Source: Afipia sp.
Lineage (GTDB): Bacteria; Pseudomonadota; Alphaproteobacteria; Rhizobiales; Xanthobacteraceae
NCBI GenBank assembly: GCA_024508675.1
Contig: JANINQ010000011.1
Span: 142,424 to 206,423 of the forward strand
Length of the DNA: 64,000 nt
Direction of reading: 5' to 3'
This document shows positions 33,474-41,547 of this stretch, in pieces; the first letter of the stretch is position 1; each line of letters starts with the position of its first letter. The notes under the pieces are model-generated. The model ran no database searches. It was not told the origin of the DNA and was given only the letters and a program-made list of their open reading frames with translations. The position numbers were made by a program, and so were the translations under genes.

Positions 33474-34039
33474 CGTGGCCCTTCGGCTCATTGCAGATGT
33501 TTGGCTACGACGTGATCGTCTGCGATCCGCCGACAAGGTTCGAACTGTATTCGGAGCGAGGCAACAAGAAGTCCGCCGGCGCTCAGTACGATCTGATGAC
33601 GTGGCGAGACATTGCGGCGCTGCCCGTCGGGCATCTGGCGCGGGCTAACGCGATCCTTCTGCTCTGGGCTTGTCCGCCGACTCTCGACAAATCGTTCGAT
33701 CTACTTCGCGCATGGGGCGCGCTCTACAAGACGGAACTCATCTGGGACAAGCGCACCGTCAACGGCAAGCGCCGGATCGGAACTGGCTACCGCTCACGCG
33801 GGATGCATGAGTCCGTTCTGCTCGCCGTGTTCGGTAATGAGTATCAGATTCACGATGCCTTCCACGGAGTAGTGGAGGGCGTGGCGCGCGAACATAGCCG
33901 TAAACCCGACGCCTTCTATGACGCCGTGATCGCACGCACCGCGGGTTTGTCCCGCTGCGATCTGTTCGCCCGACAATCCCGCGAAGGATTCGATACCTGG
34001 GGCAACGAGGTCAATAAATTCGACCAGGAGGCTGCATGA
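33470..34039 (+). CDS. MT-A70-type adenine methyltransferase
   Basis: 189 aa. SAM-dependent adenine methyltransferase fold: VIVCDPPTRFELYSERGNKK carries the catalytic motif as DPPT rather than the usual DPPW. ILLLWACPPTLDKSFDLLRA, WGALYKTELIWDKRT and REHSRKPDAFYDAV match phage members. It may modify phage DNA against restriction or alter GANTC-like sites read by GcrA; both are inference. ATGA-coupled. Confidence 0.85.
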   Translation: MTWPFGSLQMFGYDVIVCDPPTRFELYSERGNKKSAGAQYDLMTWRDIAALPVGHLARANAILLLWACPPTLDKSFDLLRAWGALYKTELIWDKRTVNGKRRIGTGYRSRGMHESVLLAVFGNEYQIHDAFHGVVEGVAREHSRKPDAFYDAVIARTAGLSRCDLFARQSREGFDTWGNEVNKFDQEAA

Positions 34040-34044
34040 TCCTC

Positions 34045-34284
34045 TCAGCGATTTATCAACGGGGTCGGTGCGAGGTCCATCCGGTCGCGCATGATCCGCG
34101 CGAGACCTTCGACGCGGAACTTCAGTTGTTCATCGCGCTCGGGATCGATGGTGACGAATGTCACCTTCCAAGACTTGCCGTCCGGCCAGATCATGACGTC
34201 GGCGCCGGGTGGCCATCCAAGTATTCCGCCAGCCTCAGTTTTGATGGCGTCTCTGATCTCAGCGGCGGTCTTAACAGGCTTCAT
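34045..34284 (-). CDS. small minus-strand phage protein, 79 aa
   Basis: ATG 34284 with a GAGTGAG stretch upstream. Compact sequence (TAAEIRDAIKTEAGGILGWP, VMIWPDGKSWKVTFVTIDPE) with coding character and no plus-strand alternative over most of its length. Function unknown. Tail-to-tail with the methyltransferase. Confidence 0.55.
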   Translation of the reverse strand: MKPVKTAAEIRDAIKTEAGGILGWPPGADVMIWPDGKSWKVTFVTIDPERDEQLKFRVEGLARIMRDRMDLAPTPLINR

Positions 34285-34381
34285 CGTCTCACTCACGCAA
34301 CGGGGCGGGTTGGATACGCGATTCCAGTCCTCTCTCAATGCGTTTCATCCGCATGGCTCCATTGAAAACAGGAGGTTTGGA

Positions 34382-34909
34382 ATGGGAAGACCCAAGGGAA
34401 GCACTAACAAGCCGAAGGACGGTGAAGTTCCAAAGTCAGGCCACAACAGCAGTCTGACGGACGAACAGCGTCAGGCCCTGCATCTGAACCAGCACGTACC
34501 GGCCTACGCCAAGGCGCTGGAAAAGAAGAAAACGGCAGATGCCGAATTCAAGAACGCCTGCAGGCTGATCAAGTCGGAGGGCGGCTCTGTCAAGGCGGTG
34601 AAGCTCACGCTCGAACTGCGCACGCCGGAAGGCGAGGCGGCATTCCGCGCCCGGATCGCGGAAGAAACCGAAGTCGCGGCATGGAACGGCGTCGGCGTTC
34701 AGGTCGATATGTTCGCGGATCAGATGCAGCCCTCCGAAGACAAGGCTTATGACGCGGGCAAGCGCGCCGGCATGGCCGGCGAAACAGCGAAGCCTCCGCA
34801 TGATCCGTCCACCTCGCAATTTCGGAAGTGGATGGACGGTCACGCCGCAGGTCAAGCCGTCGTGTCCAAGGGCTTCAAGACGCTCGAACCCGAGAAGGAA
34901 GCGGCCTGA
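34382..34909 (+). CDS. phage protein with C-terminal Rmf/CrpP-like segment
   Basis: 175 aa. ATG has AGGAGG eight bases upstream. An N-terminal GRPKGSTNKPKDG motif (AT-hook-like) precedes a helical middle. Residues about 120-165 (KAYDAGKRAGMAGETAKPPH, then WMDGHAAGQA) resemble the Rmf/CrpP small fold. Known as a recurrent but uncharacterised protein of Rhizobiales prophages. Its stop overlaps the next start (TGATG). Confidence 0.7.
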   Translation: MGRPKGSTNKPKDGEVPKSGHNSSLTDEQRQALHLNQHVPAYAKALEKKKTADAEFKNACRLIKSEGGSVKAVKLTLELRTPEGEAAFRARIAEETEVAAWNGVGVQVDMFADQMQPSEDKAYDAGKRAGMAGETAKPPHDPSTSQFRKWMDGHAAGQAVVSKGFKTLEPEKEAA

Positions 34910-35505
34910 TGCGCTTCTGCGGCCTCGACCAAGCTCTGAGACATTCCGGTGCCGCCATTCTTGACGGCGACCGGTTTGTGCTGGCCGAGGCCTTCCATGC
35001 GAAGTCTCCGGGGCAAGGAGGCGCTTTCCACGAGTTCAGGAACTGGTGGGAAGGCTTTCTAGAGCGGCACAAGCCAGATCATGTCGCGATCGAAGAACCG
35101 CTGCGCTCCGACATGATGCGGACGAAGGTGTCGTACCGGCCTAACGACGCCTTCGGCCAATCCGCGATCAAGACCAAAGAGCCACTAACCAACATGCAGA
35201 CCTTGCTTGGTCTGTACGGCGTCCGCGCTCACGCCATCGAAGTCTGCGAAATGCTCGGCATCGAATACGTCGAGGTCAACAACACAACGTGGAGGGGCGT
35301 TATCCATGGCACGAGGCCGCCGAAGGGAACGGCCAATACCAGCGAGTGGTGGAAGGCGCAGGCGATGAATCGCTGCCATCAGCTTGGCTGGAACGTCCCG
35401 AGCAAGGACGCGGCGGAATCCGCCCTGATCGCAGATTGGCTCCGCATCTCAATGACGCCTGCGGGACGGCAGCGGAATCCTGATCTGTTTGGGAGCGCGG
35501 CATAA
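34909..35505 (+). CDS. RuvC-like Holliday-junction resolvase
   Basis: 198 aa with the RNase H fold of RuvC: FCGLDQALRHSGAAIL (first acid), DHVAIEEPL (second) and DAAESALIADWLR (C-terminal acids). Phage RuvC-type enzymes resolve branched replication or recombination intermediates before packaging. Start is the ATG 34909 in the TGATG overlap. Confidence 0.82.
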   Translation: MRFCGLDQALRHSGAAILDGDRFVLAEAFHAKSPGQGGAFHEFRNWWEGFLERHKPDHVAIEEPLRSDMMRTKVSYRPNDAFGQSAIKTKEPLTNMQTLLGLYGVRAHAIEVCEMLGIEYVEVNNTTWRGVIHGTRPPKGTANTSEWWKAQAMNRCHQLGWNVPSKDAAESALIADWLRISMTPAGRQRNPDLFGSAA

Positions 35506-35519
35506 TGCGCCACATCGGG

Positions 35520-36308
35520 TCAACGCAACCCCGCCTCGATGATTTGGCGGAAGCGCGGGAGACGCGCTTCTATCTCCGCGATTCTGCGGTCGAGCCCAGT
35601 TACGATCTCGTTGAGCGATTGGATGCATACCCCAGCCCGATCCAGTGTTTCGAGCAAGAGCTGAGAAATCATCTCGAGTTCAACCGGGGGCTTGTTGCTT
35701 CCTGCCGTCCGTTCGGCGTCGGGCGCGTTCTTCCATGCTGCTTCTGCTTTCTGGAACTGCGCATGAAAAACCGCAAGCGAGCCTGCGATCCCATAAGCCT
35801 TGAGAAGTTCTTGAAAGATTACATTGCGGAGATGAAGGCTTGCGTTGGGGAATGCCTTGTCAACCTCCTCGAATGTCATCCTATCGTTGTTAAAGCTGTC
35901 CTTCGCGACGCCGATCCCGTCTTCCTTGAGCAATGCGATAAACACGTCGGGAACGTTGCCCTTGACCGCCGTCTCAAAATTGGCCGCCCAGCGGGCGAAA
36001 CGCAGGCGAGTGTCTTTGAGGCTGGGGAGCTCTCTTTCCAAGCGATCTTCTTCACGGCTGACAAGCGCCATGGCGGTTGCTTCCTGCAGGGCCGATATCT
36101 GCACCTGGACGCCACGCCAAGCGTAAGCCGCGGCGATAAGAGCGACCATCGCGCCGAGAAAGGCACCCGCAAAGCCCAGCCAATCCGAACTCTTGATCGG
36201 GTCTTTGTCGAGAATGTAGGGGATTCCTACGGTCAGCAGCGTGCCGAGCGCAGCCGCAAGCGTCAGAAGAGCGACCGGCGTCAGACCGCCCGGAACCTGC
36301 TTATTCAT
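35520..36308 (-). CDS. antisense-inserted two-transmembrane protein A, 262 aa
   Basis: Two hydrophobic helices (about residues 11-32 and 43-65) are followed by about 195 residues of soluble, mostly helical sequence (LERELPSLKDTRLRFARWAA, VFHAQFQKAEAAWKNAPDAE). It is tail-to-tail with the RuvC-like gene (14 bp) and head-to-head with the primase (38 bp), so its promoter must lie within or beside the primase start. No family recognised. The cassette-like placement suggests a moron, such as an exclusion protein. Confidence 0.75.
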   Translation of the reverse strand: MNKQVPGGLTPVALLTLAAALGTLLTVGIPYILDKDPIKSSDWLGFAGAFLGAMVALIAAAYAWRGVQVQISALQEATAMALVSREEDRLERELPSLKDTRLRFARWAANFETAVKGNVPDVFIALLKEDGIGVAKDSFNNDRMTFEEVDKAFPNASLHLRNVIFQELLKAYGIAGSLAVFHAQFQKAEAAWKNAPDAERTAGSNKPPVELEMISQLLLETLDRAGVCIQSLNEIVTGLDRRIAEIEARLPRFRQIIEAGLR

Positions 36309-36346
36309 GGTGGCAAGAAATCCCCAAAATATCTGGGTATTTCAGC

Positions 36347-37420
36347 ATGATCGCTCGCGCTGAACAACGGGCACGTTCTGATGCTTGGGTAGGGCGGGCC
36401 CGGGAAGCTGATTTGCTTGAACAGGCGGCCCGGTGCGGTGCCGTTCTCAAGCGTGCCGGACGCGAGCATACCGGGCCTTGCCCATTCTGCGGCGGGACGG
36501 ATCGCTTCTCCGTCAATCCCGTCAAAGCCAAGTGGCATTGTCGTGGTCACGGCGGAGGCGGGGACGCAATTGGAATGGTCATGCATATCGCGGGGCTTTC
36601 GTTCCTCGAGGCCGTGCAGAACATAACCGGCGAGCCGCCGCCGTCACGGAATTTAAAGCCGCTCACGGAAGCCGAGAGGGCCGAGCGGAATAGACGGCGC
36701 CAAGAGTCAGAAGCCCGCCAGCGGGCCCGTAAAGCGCAGGAGATTTCCTATCAGGAAGACACGCGCGAGGCCGCGCAGGCGATCTGGGATAACTCGTCCG
36801 AGCTACCGGGGACGTTAGCCGAACAATATCTAAGATTGCGCGGAATGGATGATCTGCATCCGTGCTTTCACTCTGTGCTGCGGTTCAATCCATCGCTACC
36901 ATATCCGGGCAAGGCGAAACCTTATCCTGCTCTCGTCTGCCGCGTCGATGATGTGATGGGGCAACTGTCATCTGTCTGGCGCATATTCCTTCGAGGGGAT
37001 GGAAGGAAAGCCGATGTCGACAACGCTAAACTCGGTCTTGGTCCCGCTGGTGGCGGCGCTGTTCGTCTTGGTGGCGTGGCTTCTCATATCGGGATCGCGG
37101 AAGGCGTTGAAACTGCGCTTGCAGCATCGCTCCTCACAGTTGGAAAGATTCCGGTCTGGGCCGCGCTCTCCACGGCGGGAATGATCGGACTCGAAGTCCC
37201 GCTCGGCGTTTCCAGAATTACGGTGTTCCCAGACGGTGACAGGCCGCTTCGAAAGAAGGGCCATGAATACGAGGCCGCGATTCCTGCGGGACGGAAAGCC
37301 GCTCAAGCACTTTTTGCCCGCTTAACCGAAGAAGGCATCCGCGCGTCTATCGCCGCGGAGCCGCCGCCGGGCAAAGACTACAACGACCTTTGGATCGAAC
37401 AGATGAGGGACGTGGCGTGA
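36347..37420 (+). CDS. phage primase with CHC2 zinc finger and Toprim domain
   Basis: 357 aa. Zinc finger at about 43-70 (PCPFCGGTDRFSV ... WHCRGHGGGGDAI). A charged linker (EAERAERNRRRQESEARQRA) leads to the Toprim half with GIAEGVETALAASL and ITVFPDGDRPLRKKGHEYE. Synthesises primers for the neighbouring helicase. Flanked on both sides by antisense membrane-protein cassettes. Confidence 0.9.
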   Translation: MIARAEQRARSDAWVGRAREADLLEQAARCGAVLKRAGREHTGPCPFCGGTDRFSVNPVKAKWHCRGHGGGGDAIGMVMHIAGLSFLEAVQNITGEPPPSRNLKPLTEAERAERNRRRQESEARQRARKAQEISYQEDTREAAQAIWDNSSELPGTLAEQYLRLRGMDDLHPCFHSVLRFNPSLPYPGKAKPYPALVCRVDDVMGQLSSVWRIFLRGDGRKADVDNAKLGLGPAGGGAVRLGGVASHIGIAEGVETALAASLLTVGKIPVWAALSTAGMIGLEVPLGVSRITVFPDGDRPLRKKGHEYEAAIPAGRKAAQALFARLTEEGIRASIAAEPPPGKDYNDLWIEQMRDVA

Positions 37421-37422
37421 AG

Positions 37423-38112
37423 TCAGGGCTCGATAGGATCGCCGTGGGTATAGGCTCGAAGAAATTTTCGATGGTTTATCGTCGAAATAGATTCCAGCGA
37501 TTTAACCGTTGTGCCGGAGGAAAGCATTTTCTGGCGCTCGGTTATGCCGTTCGTGAGCGCCATGTAGAGAGGCCATACCAGATTGGCAGGTCGTCCAACA
37601 ATGTCGCCCGCACGCGGATATTCGGCGGCTCCGACTGTGGCGCTTATGAAAAGAGAGAGCATATTCACGTCTGGTCCCAATTTAGGGTCCGTCAGGGCTT
37701 CGAGGACGGTAGGGTTCTCTGTGGCTTCACGCAACGCGCGTACGAGTTGGTCTCGCGCTGGATCAGCCGGACCGGCGGCCTCGCGAAGCGGCACCGCCGT
37801 GAATTTCCCCATGACCTTGAAGATGGCCGCAGAATATTCGGACAACCTTCTGCTTGCGGCGTCTCGACGTGTTGTTTCGGTCTGTCGGTTCATCGCAGCG
37901 ACGGTCATCCAAGCACCGCCGATCGCCGTCAGCCCCGCCAAGAGTGTTTGGTATCGATTAAGCCAGTACTCAGAGCAGGAGTAGCTATTGGACGCCTTAA
38001 TTGCTTGAATGATCGTCGCGTCATCACAGGATGCCAATGCGATCGGAAGAGCATTGATCGCCAAGATGGCAATAAGGACGAAAATCCAGAATGTTCTCAT
38101 TTGTGCGGTCAT
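37423..38112 (-). CDS. antisense-inserted two-transmembrane protein B, 229 aa
   Basis: First helix about residues 7-29 (signal-anchor like), second about 54-74, then about 155 soluble residues beginning AMNRQTETTRRDAASRRLSE. Tail-to-tail with the primase (2 bp) and head-to-head with the helicase (44 bp). No family recognised. Same topology and same genomic placement as the cassette at 35520-36308. Confidence 0.72.
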   Translation of the reverse strand: MTAQMRTFWIFVLIAILAINALPIALASCDDATIIQAIKASNSYSCSEYWLNRYQTLLAGLTAIGGAWMTVAAMNRQTETTRRDAASRRLSEYSAAIFKVMGKFTAVPLREAAGPADPARDQLVRALREATENPTVLEALTDPKLGPDVNMLSLFISATVGAAEYPRAGDIVGRPANLVWPLYMALTNGITERQKMLSSGTTVKSLESISTINHRKFLRAYTHGDPIEP

Positions 38113-38156
38113 ACAGTTAGCCTGCCAAGCGTCGCTCCTTTTGTCGAGGGGCCGAT

Positions 38157-39518
38157 ATGATTTCCGACATCCTCGCCAACGAGAAAGCCTTTATCGGTGC
38201 ACTGCTTCGGTCTCCCGAGATCTACTGGGAGGCAAAGACCTTTGTGCGCGGCGAGATGCTAGTCGCGCCCGAGCACCGGACAATCTTCACTGCTGTTGAG
38301 GAATTGCTGGAATCGGGGCGGCGGGTCACGCGTTCGACGCTGGAAGCCCGATTGCCAGCCGAATACGGCGACGGCCAGCCGTTCGTCCCGCTGGTCGCGG
38401 TCCTAAAGGAAAACGCCAGCGATGCCGGGTCCGCGCTCGATTACGCCGAGCCAATCCGGGAGAACTTCGCACGGCAGAAGATCAGGGCGGCTGCAGAAGC
38501 CGCGATCAAAGCCTGCAAGGATATGGGTAAGCCGACGGACGATATTCTGGCGGGGCTCGAAGCGTCCTTGATGGACGCGACGATGGATCAGGCAACGTCC
38601 ACCATCAAATCCCTGAGCGAGGCCGCGAAGGCCTCTCTGGATAGGACGGCTGAGAACTACCGGGTCAAGGATAGCATCCAGATCGGACTGCGAACTGGAA
38701 TCCGCGAACTGGACAAGCTGATGGGTCCGGTCATGGGCGGCGATCTGGTGACAATTGCCGCGCCATCAGGCCATGGCAAGACCACCTTGGCACTGCAGAT
38801 CATGCGTCACGCGGCGCGGGGAGAGCAAGGCAAGCGAGGCTTGCTTATCAGTCAGGAGATGACCTCTACGCAGATCGCAACGCGCACGCTGGCGGCATGG
38901 ACTCAGGTCTCGGTCCGCGCGCAACGGTCCGGCGACATCGACGTCTTCCAGTATCAGAACCTCAAGGAGGCGGCGCAGGAAGCCGAACAGGTCAAGCTCT
39001 TCATCGACGACTGCGGCCAGCAGCGCACCTCCGCGATCTGCTCCAAGATCCGGTCATTCCATCGCCAGCACGGGCTTGGGTGCGCCGCGATCGATCACAT
39101 CCTGCTCGTGAAGCCTGAGAATCCGCGCTGGACCAAGGTGGAAACGGTCGAATACGCAGCCATGGCGTTCAAGGAGTTGGCGAAGGAATTGGACATTCCC
39201 ATCTTCCTTCTGGCGCAGCTCACTCGCGGATCGCAAGACAAGGCCAATAGCTGGAAGTTCACCGACCAAGCCCTGTATGGCGGCGATGCGATCAAGCAGG
39301 CCAGCGACGTGATGCTTGGCGTCACGCTCCCCCGCAAATGGCTCAAGCAGCGGGAGCCCGACGAAGGCAGCCGAGACCATGCCGAATGGGTAGGCCGCAT
39401 GGAGCGCTGGCGCGACAAAGCCGAGATCGGCGCCCTCAAGATGCGCGATGACGACGACGGCAACTGGCTCACCATGCCGTTCGATGGTTCGACCTATACG
39501 TTCGGGAGTGTGGCCTAA
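38157..39518 (+). CDS. replicative DnaB-family helicase
   Basis: 453 aa. N-terminal DnaB domain (LANEKAFIGALLRSPEIYWE), then the RecA-like motor with Walker A APSGHGKTT near residue 203, ISQEMT, Walker B GCAAIDHI and IFLLAQLTRGSQD. It unwinds the phage replication fork. The stop overlaps the next gene by one base (TAATG). Confidence 0.92.
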   Translation: MISDILANEKAFIGALLRSPEIYWEAKTFVRGEMLVAPEHRTIFTAVEELLESGRRVTRSTLEARLPAEYGDGQPFVPLVAVLKENASDAGSALDYAEPIRENFARQKIRAAAEAAIKACKDMGKPTDDILAGLEASLMDATMDQATSTIKSLSEAAKASLDRTAENYRVKDSIQIGLRTGIRELDKLMGPVMGGDLVTIAAPSGHGKTTLALQIMRHAARGEQGKRGLLISQEMTSTQIATRTLAAWTQVSVRAQRSGDIDVFQYQNLKEAAQEAEQVKLFIDDCGQQRTSAICSKIRSFHRQHGLGCAAIDHILLVKPENPRWTKVETVEYAAMAFKELAKELDIPIFLLAQLTRGSQDKANSWKFTDQALYGGDAIKQASDVMLGVTLPRKWLKQREPDEGSRDHAEWVGRMERWRDKAEIGALKMRDDDDGNWLTMPFDGSTYTFGSVA

Positions 39519-40153
39519 TGATCGATATGCGGAACAAGAAGCGGGGGCGTAACAAAACGCCAACGGCCAGACCGGATACCGAGTTGGTAGGTGTGCCAAG
39601 TCCGTACGCCCACGGCATCGATTACGTTCGCCGCGTCGTGGACACGCTGAACGCGATGCATCGGCGCAAGCAGATCACGAAGCGAGAGCACGATGCGGGC
39701 TCCCGCATTCAAGATGCCTTCGGCGCGCTTTATGGCGTCATGGGTGGCGCAATGGACTTCGACCGGGTGCGGGGAGGTTCGCAGCCGGGATCGCCACCGG
39801 GCCCGCCACAACTCGCGGCAAGCCAGCTTCTCGCGTCTGTCCGTGACCGCCTCTATCCCGATGACTGGAAGGTGGTCGCTCTGGTTTGCGGAGAGGGCCG
39901 GTCTATCGAAGAAGCGGCAAATGCTCTTTACGGCGCGCCGGCATCTCGTGGCCAGATGGAAGACTGCGGCCGCCGGCTTCGAGAAGGCCTGCGCCAGATG
40001 GCCGACCGCTGGTTTCCGCTTGAGCGAGCGCAGGGCGGCGGGCTGCGTTCGATGCGGGCAGAGAAGCCGACCCAGATTAATCCGGGGCAATTGACCCCGG
40101 GCAACGTCGCCCATGCCACCAAGGATAATGTCTATCGGAGCGGGAAGTCATGA
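39518..40153 (+). CDS. DUF6456-like phage protein, candidate late regulator
   Basis: 211 aa. A basic N-terminus (RNKKRGRNKTPTAR) precedes a helical domain (RRKQITKREHDAGSRIQDAF ... VALVCGEGRSIEEAANAL) resembling the DUF6456 family, whose C-terminal part looks like a helix-turn-helix. Position at the end of the early operon and before the tRNA/terminase region is where Q-type late activators lie; function inferred from that only. Confidence 0.6.
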   Translation: MIDMRNKKRGRNKTPTARPDTELVGVPSPYAHGIDYVRRVVDTLNAMHRRKQITKREHDAGSRIQDAFGALYGVMGGAMDFDRVRGGSQPGSPPGPPQLAASQLLASVRDRLYPDDWKVVALVCGEGRSIEEAANALYGAPASRGQMEDCGRRLREGLRQMADRWFPLERAQGGGLRSMRAEKPTQINPGQLTPGNVAHATKDNVYRSGKS

Positions 40154-40329
40154 GCGGGCTATCGCGCTTCCTGCCCAACACTCGAGAGACCGCAGAAGAG
40201 ACTAAGCGCCGCGTCTGGCAGCAGTATGGGATGCTGGTGGTTGATCCCGAAAAAGACCAACTGACTTGGGATGCCCGAGAGTTCTTGAAATCTATCGGCG
40301 CCAAGCTGTACGGTCCGAGGATAACATAG
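40150..40329 (+). CDS. small phage protein, 59 aa
   Basis: ATG in an ATGA overlap with the preceding gene. Product: SGLSRFLPNTRETAEETKRR, then VWQQYGMLVVDPEKDQLTWD and a basic end. No family recognised, but the coupling and codon use support it. Confidence 0.65.
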   Translation: MSGLSRFLPNTRETAEETKRRVWQQYGMLVVDPEKDQLTWDAREFLKSIGAKLYGPRIT

Positions 40330-40337
40330 GAGCCTAT

Positions 40338-40628
40338 ATGGCGCTACAAGACCAGAGCTCGTATTTGCGGAAGATGTTGGGCGACACCCTTGGGTTCATT
40401 GTGTTCGCCGTCCTGGTGGCCGCTTACTTCCCCGTTTTCATCGTGTATTTCATCACCAGCGCAATTTGCATGGGGCTTGCCACGATGATTTGGGGAGAAA
40501 ATCTATCAGAAAGCACGAACAGCCTACGCTGGATTTTCCCGGCTATACCGACGGCAGTTCTTGTTTTAGGTGGCATTGGTTGGACGGCATTTTTGCTTTC
40601 AGCTCTAGCAAACGGAATTTCGAAGTAG
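40338..40628 (+). CDS. small membrane protein, 96 aa
   Basis: Two long hydrophobic segments (about residues 15-48, possibly two helices, and 68-92). ATG 40338 follows GGAG. No family recognised; it is too early in the genome for a classical holin and could be another accessory protein. Confidence 0.6.
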   Translation: MALQDQSSYLRKMLGDTLGFIVFAVLVAAYFPVFIVYFITSAICMGLATMIWGENLSESTNSLRWIFPAIPTAVLVLGGIGWTAFLLSALANGISK

Positions 40629-40796
40629 CAGTGGCTGATGGCCTTTGATTCTGAGTGCCGCTAATCCACGGTGGGTATCCCATCAACATCTAGTCTCATG
40701 CTTGATAAGCAATTTCCAATTGCGATAGCCACTAACCCATTGATGTGAGAATCAATTCCATCAAGAAGCGATTTGAGCGGCGTTCGGTGGCGTGCG

Positions 40797-40837
40797 GTCA
40801 GTAATCCCACAGTTTGACAACCACCGGGATTACTGAC
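40797..40837. repeat. 12-bp perfect inverted repeat enclosing a TTGACA hexamer
   Basis: GTCAGTAATCCC (40797-40808) and GGGATTACTGAC (40826-40837) are perfect reverse complements separated by 17 bp. TTGACA lies at 40814-40819 inside. No T-run follows, so it is not a simple terminator. It lies in the only non-coding gap between early and late regions, upstream of tRNA-Gly and terminase. Confidence 0.65.
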
Positions 40838-40874
40838 TCATTCAGCGCAGGCTCATGAAGTGTCGGCAGAGATC

Positions 40875-40948
40875 GCGGCTTTAGCTCAATGGTAGAGCCA
40901 CTGCCTTCCAAGCAGTTGATGCGGGTTCGATTCCCCCAAGCCGCTCCA
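40875..40948 (+). tRNA. phage-encoded tRNA-Gly(TCC)
   Basis: 74 nt folding as acceptor GCGGCTT/AAGCCGC, D arm GCTC-AATGGTA-GAGC, anticodon arm ACTGC-CTTCCAA-GCAGT (anticodon TCC) and T arm GCGGG-TTCGATT-CCCCC with one C-C mismatch, ending TCCA. CCA is encoded. It sits between early and late genes and directly abuts the small minus-strand gene that follows. Confidence 0.92.
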
Positions 40949-41134
40949 TCAGTCGCATATCTTCATGTTTCGGCACCCGGCGCCGCCCTTCACTAATCGC
41001 TCAATGTTGAGGTCGATGTTTTTCAGGTAGCTCTCCGTATCTCCTCTGTACTGAGCTTCTGCCGGACGCAACCACTGGCCAGCAGCGTTCGCCCATAAGC
41101 CCGCAGCAATGGCAGCCAACAGAAACTTGTTCAT
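40949..41134 (-). CDS. small exported protein, 61 aa
   Basis: ATG 41134 with AGGAGCG upstream. Signal peptide (MNKFLLAAIAAGLWANAAGQ, cut near AEA). The mature peptide is about 34 residues with two Cys (GAGCRNMKICD) that could form a disulfide. Its stop codon begins one base after the tRNA-Gly CCA. Function unknown. Confidence 0.65.
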   Translation of the reverse strand: MNKFLLAAIAAGLWANAAGQWLRPAEAQYRGDTESYLKNIDLNIERLVKGGAGCRNMKICD

Positions 41135-41190
41135 CAGACGCTCCTTTGAAAACAATCAATCAAAATCAATCCCGACTGAAATAAAATCAA

Positions 41191-41547
41191 ATGGCCAGAG
41201 GCGGAGCAAGGTCAGGGGCGGGGCGCAAGCCCAATAGCCCCAACAAGGCTACGAAAGAGCGTGAGGAGCGGGTCCGGGCGACCGGGATCACCCCCTTGGA
41301 CTACATGCTCCAAGTTATGCGGGACACCAAGGCCGACAAGGTCCGTCGGGATGACATGGCCAAAGCCGCTGCTCCCTATGTGCACCCCAAGTTCTCGGCT
41401 ATCACGCCGTCGGTCCCGCCCGGCCAAAACGGCTATGCCGATCTGAGCAAACTGACAGATGCAGAGCTTGAACAGGTCGAACGCATTAGCCGCAAGCTTT
41501 CCGCCTCTTTCGGCGGTGCTGGCGGAGAAGAGACGGCGGGAGATTGA
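41191..41547 (+). CDS. terminase small subunit-like protein
   Basis: 118 aa starting GGARSGAGRKPNSPNKATKE, a start common to small-terminase-like or DUF5681-type phage proteins, then a helical body and an acidic end. Position before the large subunit supports DNA recognition for packaging. The last 89 bp overlap the large-subunit frame. Confidence 0.75.
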   Translation: MARGGARSGAGRKPNSPNKATKEREERVRATGITPLDYMLQVMRDTKADKVRRDDMAKAAAPYVHPKFSAITPSVPPGQNGYADLSKLTDAELEQVERISRKLSASFGGAGGEETAGD

